A program made the translations under genes and the position numbers. From Syntrophales bacterium (lineage in GTDB: Bacteria; Desulfobacterota; Syntrophia; Syntrophales; UBA2251), in assembly GCA_023230905.1 (NCBI GenBank), contig JALNWL010000180.1:1-5222 (forward strand): a stretch of 5,222 bases of DNA. Direction: 5' to 3'. The notes under the pieces were generated by a model. That model was not told the origin of the DNA, did not search any database, and saw only the letters and a program-made list of their open reading frames with translations. This document shows positions 1 through 5,222 of the stretch, piece after piece; within the stretch, counting starts at the first letter, position 1, and each line of letters opens with the position of its first letter.

Positions 1-144
1 AACGCCCTGACGGACCTCCTGCCGGAGGCGGGCCGGTACGCGCCCTACGTCCACCTGATCGACCTGCCGGCGGCGACCGGGGGGCGCTGCGCCCGCCTCG
101 TCGCCGATCCGGAGAGCCAGCAGGCGGTGTGCTATATCGAATAG
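1..144 (+). CDS. C-terminal end of an unidentified protein (5' partial)
   Basis: Frame 1 is open from the window edge to a TAG at 142-144, giving the last 47 residues of a protein that begins upstream. Nearly every codon ends in G or C (exceptions are GAT, TAT, GAA and the stop), matching the real genes in this window and supporting true coding. The fragment has no membrane segment or motif I can assign. It contains two cysteines and ends in VCYIE. I do not recognise the family. It lies 76 bases upstream of dapF on the same strand with no obvious promoter between, so it may belong to the same transcript. In related bacteria dapF often follows other lysine or arginine biosynthesis genes, but this tail does not match the ends of LysA or ArgH as I know them. 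Confidence 0.65.
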   Translation, partial: NALTDLLPEAGRYAPYVHLIDLPAATGGRCARLVADPESQQAVCYIE

Positions 145-220
145 GCGTCGGGCGACGGGCGACGAAACGACGAGGAATCGTTTCCGGTGCCTGACGCCCC
201 GCAACCAAGGAGGTTTCACG

Positions 221-1042
221 ATGATCGAGTTCACGAAGATGAGCGGCAGCGGCAACGATTTCATCCTGATCGACAACCGGGCGCGGACGCTTCAGGTTCC
301 CGACATCACGGCCTTTGTCCAAGCCGTCTGCGCGCGAAAGATCGCCGTCGGGGCGGACGGCCTGATCCTGATCGAGCCCTCCGACCGGGTCGATTTCCGC
401 TGGCGGTTCTTCAACGCCGACGGCTCCGAGGTGGAGATGTGCGGAAACGGCGGCCGCTGCGCCGCTCGCTTCGCCTTTCTCAAGGGCATCGCGAAGGAGC
501 GGATGTCCTTCGAGACGGGGGCGGGCGTCATCGACGCCGAGGTCCGGGGCGACGTCGTGAAGCTGCGGCTGACGGACCCCCGGGACCTGGCCATCAACCA
601 GAGCCTTTCCGTGGACGGGAAATCGCTCGAGGTCCACAGCATCAACACCGGCGTCCCGCACGTCGTGCACTTCGTCAACGACCTGGAGCACACCGACGTC
701 TTCCATCTCGGCCGGATGCTTCGCCATCACGCCCAGTACCAGCCGGCGGGAACCAACGCCAATTTCGTCGCCGCCATCGATCCCCACGCCCTCGAAATCC
801 GGACGTACGAGCGCGGCGTGGAGGACGAGACGCTGGCCTGCGGGACGGGCGCGGTCGCCTCGGCCCTGATCTCCGCCTGGAAGGGGCTCGTCGAATCCCC
901 GGTCGAGGTCCGGGTCCGGAGCGGCGAAACCCTTTGCATTCATTTCACAAAGAAGGCGGGGGGATTCGAGAAGATTTATCTTGAAGGCCGGGCCAAAGTG
1001 GTTTATGAGGGACGCCTGTGGGAGGAGGCATATCGCCCTTAG
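221..1042 (+). CDS. dapF: diaminopimelate epimerase
   Basis: DapF converts LL-diaminopimelate to meso-diaminopimelate in the cytoplasm without cofactor, using two cysteines as acid and base, for peptidoglycan and lysine synthesis. The 273-residue product is the usual family length. Visible signatures are the N-terminal KMSGSGNDF (residues 6-14), FFNADGSEVEMCGNGGRC (63-80) with catalytic Cys74, NTGVPH (142-147), GTNANFV (177-183) and YERGVEDETLACGTGA (196-211) with the second catalytic cysteine, Cys207. Both halves of the pseudo-symmetric fold are therefore intact. The ATG at 221 is preceded by a strong AAGGAGG at 207-213 with a 7-base spacer, and MxxFTKM is the expected N-terminus. The gene is followed directly by dapL, which makes its substrate. 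I see no promoter in the 76 bases upstream, so transcription probably comes from further left. The identification is very secure. Confidence 0.97.
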   Translation: MIEFTKMSGSGNDFILIDNRARTLQVPDITAFVQAVCARKIAVGADGLILIEPSDRVDFRWRFFNADGSEVEMCGNGGRCAARFAFLKGIAKERMSFETGAGVIDAEVRGDVVKLRLTDPRDLAINQSLSVDGKSLEVHSINTGVPHVVHFVNDLEHTDVFHLGRMLRHHAQYQPAGTNANFVAAIDPHALEIRTYERGVEDETLACGTGAVASALISAWKGLVESPVEVRVRSGETLCIHFTKKAGGFEKIYLEGRAKVVYEGRLWEEAYRP

Positions 1043-1046
1043 GAGG
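1041..1046 (+). promoter_or_regulatory. Shine-Dalgarno of dapL overlapping the dapF stop codon
   Basis: AGGAGG at 1041-1046 shares its first two bases with the dapF TAG stop (1040-1042) and lies 6 bases before a TTG at 1053. This is a near-ideal ribosome binding site. It decides the dapL start in favour of TTG 1053 over the in-frame ATG at 981, which would overlap dapF by 62 bases and add 24 residues not expected in the family. Ribosomes ending on dapF stop directly at this site, so translational coupling is likely. Confidence 0.85.
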
Positions 1047-1052
1047 TTCCCC

Positions 1053-2219
1053 TTGCAGACCGCCGACCGCTTGACGAAGATCCCGCCCTACCTGTTCATG
1101 GAGCTCCGCAAGAAGATCAACCAGGCCAAGGCCGACGGCGTGGACGTGATCAGCCTGGCGATCGGCGACCCCGTGGAGCCGACACCCGCCCCGATCATCG
1201 CGGAGCTGTGCCGGCGGGCGCAGGACTCGGAGAACCACCGCTATCCGACGGACGAGGAAAAGGGCATGCTCGCCTTCCGCCGGGAGGTCGCCCGCTGGTA
1301 CGGAACGCGCTACGGGGTCGACCTGAAGCCGGAGACGGAGATCCTGGGCCTGATCGGGTCCAAGGAGGGCTGCCACCACTTCGTCCTCGCCCGGATCAAT
1401 CCGGGGGACGTCGTCCTCATGACCGATCCCGGCTATCCCGCCTACCGCGCGAGCATCCTGATGGGCGGGGGCGAACCGTACAACGTCCCGATCCTGAGGG
1501 AGAACGGCTACCTTCCGGTTTTCGCCGATATCCCCTCCGACGTCGCGAAGCGGGCCCGCGGGATGTTCCTCAACTACCCCAACAACCCGACGGGGGCCTG
1601 CGCGACTAAACCCTTCCTGAACAACCTCGTCGCCTTCGCGCGCCAGTTCGACATCGCCGTCTGCTACGACAACCCCTACAGCGAGATCCTCTTCGGGGGT
1701 CAGGAACGGATCAGCTTCCTCATGGCTGCGGGCGCGAAGGACGTCGGCATCGAACTCAACAGCCTCTCGAAGCCCTTCAACATGTGCGGCTGGCGGATCG
1801 GCATGGCCGCCGGCAACCCCGACCTGATCGCCGCCATCAGCAAGGTCAAGGAGAACACCGATTCCGGGATCTTCAACCCGATCCAGTACGCGGCGATCCA
1901 TGCCCTGGCGAAGAACGCCCCGGCCGTGGAGGACATGCTGGCCGTCTACGCGCGGCGGCGGGAGCGGGTCCTGGCCGCGCTCGCCAGGATCGGCATCACG
2001 TTCGATGCGCCGAAGGGCACCTTCTACCTGTGGGTCCCGGTCCCCAAAGGGATGACTTCCCTCGAGTTCACGAACCGCCTCTTCGACAAGACCGCCGTCG
2101 TGGTGGCCTCCGGCACCGCCTATGGCCAATACGGCGAGGGTTTCGTCCGCATTTCGCTCACCGTCCCGGACGACCGTCTGACCGAGGCGATGCGCCGCAT
2201 CGAGCAGGAATTCGCCTGA
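1053..2219 (+). CDS. dapL: LL-diaminopimelate aminotransferase (TTG start)
   Basis: This is a fold-type I PLP aminotransferase that makes LL-diaminopimelate from tetrahydrodipicolinate with glutamate as amino donor, bypassing the succinylase and acetylase branches. From TTG 1053 the product has 388 residues, the normal length for this class, and begins MQTADRLTKIPPYLF, as DapL proteins do. Visible features are IGDP (37-40), GSKEG (102-106), DPGYPAY (125-131), NYPNNPTGA (174-182), YDNPYSE (205-211) with the PLP-pyridine aspartate Asp206, SLSKPFNMCGWRIG (237-250) with Schiff-base Lys240 and Arg248, and FVRISL (364-369) with substrate-carboxylate Arg366. The SK-PFNMCG stretch differs slightly from the more usual SKTYNMTG but keeps every catalytic residue. 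It sits 10 bases after dapF. Assignment to DapL rather than another class I aminotransferase rests on the whole-length match to the family as I recall it and on the dapF neighbour. Confidence 0.92.
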   Translation: MQTADRLTKIPPYLFMELRKKINQAKADGVDVISLAIGDPVEPTPAPIIAELCRRAQDSENHRYPTDEEKGMLAFRREVARWYGTRYGVDLKPETEILGLIGSKEGCHHFVLARINPGDVVLMTDPGYPAYRASILMGGGEPYNVPILRENGYLPVFADIPSDVAKRARGMFLNYPNNPTGACATKPFLNNLVAFARQFDIAVCYDNPYSEILFGGQERISFLMAAGAKDVGIELNSLSKPFNMCGWRIGMAAGNPDLIAAISKVKENTDSGIFNPIQYAAIHALAKNAPAVEDMLAVYARRRERVLAALARIGITFDAPKGTFYLWVPVPKGMTSLEFTNRLFDKTAVVVASGTAYGQYGEGFVRISLTVPDDRLTEAMRRIEQEFA

Positions 2220-2367
2220 GAACAGGCGCTCTCCGCCGTTCGCACGCGCCGGAACGCCGGTATCGGATCCGGCTCCGCATCGCCCTCCTTCGCGGGGTTG
2301 AAATCACCCACGGGGTGTCCCATCCCCACTTGCTTTCGGTTTGCATTACACCCGTACGACGCGATCC

Positions 2368-2389
2368 CGGCGGATGCTCCGCCGTCTTT
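2368..2389 (+). terminator. candidate intrinsic terminator after dapL
   Basis: A perfect 7-bp GC-rich stem, CGGCGGA at 2368-2374 pairing with TCCGCCG at 2378-2384 around a TGC loop, is followed by TCTTT (2385-2389). It lies 149 bases after the dapL stop and just before the promoter assigned to the next gene, a sensible place to end the dap transcript. The T-run is short and interrupted, so it may be weak or act with Rho. The minus strand has no T-run on the other side, so any terminator would act on the + strand only. Confidence 0.4.
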
Positions 2390-2393
2390 CCGC

Positions 2394-2422
2394 TTGCCAA
2401 GGGGCGTACCGGCTGGTATAGA
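2394..2422 (+). promoter_or_regulatory. sigma70-type promoter for the YchF-like gene
   Basis: TTGCCA at 2394-2399 (5 of 6 matches to the -35 consensus) is followed after exactly 17 bases by TATAGA at 2417-2422 (4 of 6 to the -10). A TG at 2414-2415 gives an extended -10 (TGGTATAGA). AT-rich hexamers are rare in this GC-rich window, so this arrangement is unlikely to be accidental. The predicted start of transcription is near 2429, leaving a leader of about 16 bases that contains the GGGGGA ribosome binding site (2433-2438) ahead of the ATG at 2445. This supports the short form of the downstream gene over upstream in-frame starts. Confidence 0.6.
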
Positions 2423-2444
2423 GGCGCGCGCTGGGGGATTGGGG

Positions 2445-3473
2445 ATGGAAATCGGAATCGTCGGCCTGCCGCAGAGCGGGAAGAGCACCCTTTTCGAGAT
2501 CATGACCGGCGTCCGGGGACGGGACGCGCACGGGGAGGCCTGCGTGCGCGGCCAGGCGTCCGTGCCGGACGAGCGGTTCGACCGGCTGGTGGAGATCTTC
2601 CGCCCCGTCAAGGTAACGCCCGCCAGCGTCCCTTTCGTCGATATCAACGCCGCGGGCGAGAAGGCGTGGAACACGATCCGCCAGAACCTGAGCGGCGCCG
2701 ACGGCCTCGTCCACGTCGTCGACGGGTTTTCCGCCACCGCGTCCGGTGAGATCGCGGGCCGCTACCGCAAGCTCGCCGACGAGCTGATCCTGGCGGACCT
2801 CCTCATCGTCGAGAACCGCCTGGAGCGCCTGGACCGGACACCGGCAAAGGCCCTCCGCCCGCGGGAGGCCCTGCAGCGGGACCTCCTGCCCGGTCTCAAG
2901 GCGCACCTGGAAGCGGGCCGCCCCCTCCGGGAGATGAACCTCGCGGACGAGCAGGTTCTCGCGCTGCGCAGCTTCTCCTTCTGGACGATCAAGCCGGAAC
3001 TCGTCGTGATCAACACGGGCGAGGACGTGGCGGCGGTCGAGCCCGCCGCCCTCGCGCTGCCGGCGGGACAGCCGCGGATCCGCATCTGCGCCCGCCTCGA
3101 AGCGGAGATCGCGGCCCTGCCGGCCGACGAGCGCCAGGACTATCTGGCCGCCATGGGGATCACCGCGCCGGCCTTCACGCAGGTCATCCGCACCGCCTTC
3201 GCCATGCTCGCGCGGCAGGTGTACTTCACCGTCGGGGAGGACGAGGTCCGGGCCTGGGTGATCCCCGTCGGGGCGAAGGCGCCGCAGGCGGCGGCGGCCA
3301 TCCACCAGGATTTCGAGCGGGGCTTCATCAAGGCCGAGGTCGTGGGCTACGACGAGTTCCTCGCGCACGGCGGCACCCTGGCCGGGGCCAAGGCCGCCGG
3401 CCGCCTCCGCCTCGAAGGCAAGGACTACGTCGTCCGGGACGGCGATATCATCTCCTTCCGCTTCAACGTCTGA
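2445..3473 (+). CDS. divergent YchF/OLA1-family P-loop ATPase with C-terminal TGS-like domain
   Basis: The 342-residue product aligns with YchF (about 363 residues), a ribosome-associated cytoplasmic NTPase of the Obg-HflX group that prefers ATP. Visible parts are the Walker A GLPQSGKST (7-15), SVPDERFDRLVEIFRP (39-54), a central helical insertion (about 105-175), the G4-position NTGE (190-193) of the NxxE type linked to ATP preference, and a highly conserved C-terminal domain (about 258-342) containing FTVGEDEVRAW, FERGFIKAEV and RLEGKDYVVRDGDI and ending FRFNV. The segment between P-loop and G4 is unusual: the switch I CTIEP-type motif is absent, and after FVDI (64-67) the expected AGLVKGAS...GEGLGN of switch II is replaced by a shorter NAAGEKAWNTI. 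It is probably a YchF paralog rather than the housekeeping YchF, so I give no symbol. The start at ATG 2445 is chosen from GGGGGA at 2433-2438 and from homology beginning at MEIGIVG. Confidence 0.88.
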   Translation: MEIGIVGLPQSGKSTLFEIMTGVRGRDAHGEACVRGQASVPDERFDRLVEIFRPVKVTPASVPFVDINAAGEKAWNTIRQNLSGADGLVHVVDGFSATASGEIAGRYRKLADELILADLLIVENRLERLDRTPAKALRPREALQRDLLPGLKAHLEAGRPLREMNLADEQVLALRSFSFWTIKPELVVINTGEDVAAVEPAALALPAGQPRIRICARLEAEIAALPADERQDYLAAMGITAPAFTQVIRTAFAMLARQVYFTVGEDEVRAWVIPVGAKAPQAAAAIHQDFERGFIKAEVVGYDEFLAHGGTLAGAKAAGRLRLEGKDYVVRDGDIISFRFNV

Positions 3474-3488
3474 ACGCGGCGCCGACCC

Positions 3489-5222
3489 TCATTTTCCCTG
3501 GACCATCTTCGTGATCTCCACGACGATCTCGGGGTTCGCCAGCGTCATGACGTCGCCCACGTCCGTCCCGTTGGAGATGGCGCTCAGGACGCGGCGCATG
3601 ATCTTTCCGGACCGGGTCTTGGGCATGTCGGACACGATCCAGACCTTTCTCGGCCTCGCGATCGCGCCGATCTCCTGAACGACCGCGTTCTGGATCTTCT
3701 TGGCCAGCGCATCGCTCGGCGTACAACCGGGTTTCAGGGCGACGTACAGATCCGGCTCCTTGCCCTTCACCTCGTGCTTCACCGCCACGACGGCCGCTTC
3801 CGCCACCTCCACGATGGTCATCGCGGCCGATTCGATCTCCTTCGTCCCCAGCCGGTGGCCGGAAACGTTGATCACATCGTCGATCCGGCCAAGGATGCGA
3901 ACGTAGCCGTCGGCGGCGACGACCGCGGCGTCGCCCGTCATGTAGGGCCAGTCCTGCCACCGTTTGCTTTTGGGATTCTTGCAGTACCTCGAATAGTACT
4001 GATTGACGTACCGTTCGCGGTCGCGCCAGATGGTCTGGAAGCTGCCGGGCCACGGATTCTGGATGCAGATGTTCCCCGCCTTTCCGGCGCCCGGGGGGAC
4101 GACGTTGCCTTCGTCGTCGAACACGATCGGGTGAATGCCCGGGACGCCCGGTCCGGCGCTCCCCGGCTTCATGGCCTGGATGGCCGGCAGCGTGCTGCAT
4201 AGGAAGCCGCCGTTTTCCGTCTGCCACCAGGTGTCGCAGATGGCGGCCTCCCCCTTGCCGACGGTATAGTAATACCACTTCCACACCTCGGGCTCGATCG
4301 GCTCTCCGACCGTGGTCATGTGCTTGAAATGGTAGGTGTATTTCTGCGGTTCGTCCGGGCCCAGCTTTCTCAGGGCGCGGATCGCCGTCGGCGCCGTATG
4401 GAAGATGTTCACGTCCAGATTCTGGGCGATCCGCCAGGGCCGGCCCGCATCCGGATAGTTCGGCACGCCTTCGTAAATGACCGTGGAGGCGCAGATGGCC
4501 AGCGGACCGTAGACGATGTAGGAGTGGCCGGTGATCCAGCCGATGTCCGCCAGGCACCAGTAGACGTCTTCCGGGTGGATGTCCTGGACGTACTTGGAGG
4601 TACCGGCAACGTAGGCGAGATACCCGCCCGTGCTGTGCTGCGCGCCCTTGGGCTTTCCCGTCGTGCCGCTCGTGTACATCAGGAAGAGCGGGGCCTCCGC
4701 GGGCATCTTCACCGGTTCGATCCGGGCGCCGTAATAGCGCTTCAGCAGGTCATTGACGAAGAAGTCCCGGCCCTTGACCATCGGGGTCTCAGCGGAATAC
4801 TTCCCGGGATACCGCTGCCAGACGAGCACCTTCTCCACGGTCCGGTCTTCCCGGGCGGCCTCGGCAATGGCCGTGTCGGCCTTCTCCTTGTGGTCAATCA
4901 ACTGTCCGGCCCGGTAATAGGCGTCCATGGTGATCAGGACATGACTGCCCGAGTCCACGATCCTGTCCGCGCAGGCCTTGCCGCTGAATCCGCCGAAGAC
5001 CTGGGAGTGGATGATCCCGAGCCGCGCGCAGGCCAGCATCGTAATGGGCAGTTCCGCCACCATCGGCATGTGAAGCGTGACGGTGTCTCCAGCCTTCAGG
5101 CCGCAAAAGTCCTTCAGGACGGCGGCGAACTCGTTCACCCGCACGTAAAGCTCCCGGTAGGTGATGTGCTCGACCTTTTCGTCCTCGGGCTCCGGCACGA
5201 AGTGGATGGCCGTCTTGTTCTT
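3489..5222 (-). CDS. acs: acetyl-CoA synthetase, AMP-forming (acetate--CoA ligase), N-terminus beyond window
   Basis: This ANL-superfamily enzyme joins acetate, ATP and CoA through acetyl-AMP. The frame is open to the right edge, giving 577 residues and a TGA at 3489-3491. Typical Acs has about 650, so roughly 70-80 N-terminal residues and the start are missing. In fragment numbering: GGFS (77-80), P-loop YTSGTTGKPKG (183-193), YWCLADIGWITGHSY (221-235), TAPTAIRAL (276-284), VGEP (305-308), DTWWQTENGG (330-339) with the acetate-pocket tryptophan, YMTGD (427-431), hinge GRIDDVINVSGHRLGTKEIE (445-464), and PKTRSGKIMRR (534-544) with adenylation Lys540, the residue acetylated by Pat-type enzymes in other bacteria. 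Oddities are TENGG in place of the usual TETGG, an insertion of about 10 residues at 413-425, and non-basic residues at two CoA-contact positions (Gln107, Val515). It converges on the YchF-like gene and its promoter lies outside the window. Confidence 0.95.
   Translation of the reverse strand, partial: KNKTAIHFVPEPEDEKVEHITYRELYVRVNEFAAVLKDFCGLKAGDTVTLHMPMVAELPITMLACARLGIIHSQVFGGFSGKACADRIVDSGSHVLITMDAYYRAGQLIDHKEKADTAIAEAAREDRTVEKVLVWQRYPGKYSAETPMVKGRDFFVNDLLKRYYGARIEPVKMPAEAPLFLMYTSGTTGKPKGAQHSTGGYLAYVAGTSKYVQDIHPEDVYWCLADIGWITGHSYIVYGPLAICASTVIYEGVPNYPDAGRPWRIAQNLDVNIFHTAPTAIRALRKLGPDEPQKYTYHFKHMTTVGEPIEPEVWKWYYYTVGKGEAAICDTWWQTENGGFLCSTLPAIQAMKPGSAGPGVPGIHPIVFDDEGNVVPPGAGKAGNICIQNPWPGSFQTIWRDRERYVNQYYSRYCKNPKSKRWQDWPYMTGDAAVVAADGYVRILGRIDDVINVSGHRLGTKEIESAAMTIVEVAEAAVVAVKHEVKGKEPDLYVALKPGCTPSDALAKKIQNAVVQEIGAIARPRKVWIVSDMPKTRSGKIMRRVLSAISNGTDVGDVMTLANPEIVVEITKMVQGK

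Noticed and set aside
187..984. A 265-codon + strand frame overlapping dapF
   Set aside because: Its translation is dominated by Arg, Pro and Gly as expected for an out-of-frame reading of GC-rich DNA, while the dapF frame carries all the catalytic motifs.
981..1052. Upstream ATG start for dapL
   Set aside because: It would overlap dapF by 62 bases, lacks the ideal spacing of AGGAGG at 1041-1046 to TTG 1053, and adds 24 residues not expected in DapL proteins.
945..2129. A 394-codon open frame on the minus strand opposite dapL
   Set aside because: It lies entirely antisense to the strongly supported dapL and the end of dapF. Long stop-free antisense frames are expected in GC-rich coding DNA, and the translation is low-complexity (rich in G, D, R, V and H) with no recognisable domain.
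2257..2275. GCCGG...CCGGC inverted repeat after dapL as a terminator
   Set aside because: Only 5 base pairs with an 8-base loop, and no T-run follows; the hairpin at 2368-2384 is a better candidate.
2298..2444. Upstream ATG (2298) extending the YchF-like protein by 49 residues
   Set aside because: The extra residues precede the conserved start MEIGIVG, and a good promoter lies inside that stretch with a predicted transcription start near 2429.
2346..3368. A 340-codon open frame on the minus strand opposite the YchF-like gene
   Set aside because: It is antisense to a gene with clear P-loop and TGS homology; its composition is that of a frame shadow and no motif is visible.
3463..4557. A 364-codon minus-strand frame within acs
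   Set aside because: It is an alternative frame of the acs gene with Arg/Gly/Pro-rich shadow composition, whereas the acs frame matches the enzyme along its whole visible length.

Overview
The window is GC-rich (about two-thirds G+C by eye, with G/C at nearly every third codon position) and densely coding. It holds four chromosomal genes plus the tail of a fifth. I see no mobile element, CRISPR array, rRNA or tRNA. The gene content suggests an anaerobic deltaproteobacterium-like organism (Desulfobacterota, perhaps a Syntrophia-type lineage). The basis is diaminopimelate made through DapL, a YchF-like ATPase starting with GLPQSGKST, and an AMP-forming acetyl-CoA synthetase. This placement is inference and cannot be proved from the window.

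Layout. (1) 1-144 (+) is the C-terminal end of an unidentified protein. (2) After a 76-base gap that can fold into nested inverted repeats comes dapF (221-1042, +), diaminopimelate epimerase. (3) dapL (1053-2219, +), LL-diaminopimelate aminotransferase, starts at a TTG whose Shine-Dalgarno sequence overlaps the dapF stop codon, so the two genes are almost certainly co-transcribed and translationally coupled. (4) A 225-base non-coding stretch (2220-2444) ends the dap unit and launches the next. It contains a GC-rich hairpin followed by a short T-rich run, then a good sigma70-type promoter. (5) A divergent YchF/OLA1-family P-loop ATPase follows (2445-3473, +). (6) Only 15 bases further on, tail to tail, lies an acetyl-CoA synthetase gene (acs) on the minus strand (3489-5222), whose N-terminus is beyond the right edge.

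Function. DapL converts tetrahydrodipicolinate to LL-diaminopimelate in one transamination, and DapF epimerises this to meso-diaminopimelate, the peptidoglycan cross-linker and lysine precursor. The two adjacent genes therefore encode consecutive steps. The acs product interconverts acetate and acetyl-CoA through acetyl-AMP and is metabolically unrelated to the dap pair.

Points deserving a second look: the YchF-like protein keeps its P-loop, NxxE motif and C-terminal TGS-like domain but has lost recognisable switch I and switch II motifs; the acetyl-CoA synthetase lacks two basic residues expected to contact CoA and carries an insertion of about 10 residues just before its TGD motif. I found no convincing evidence for a wholly new multi-gene system here.
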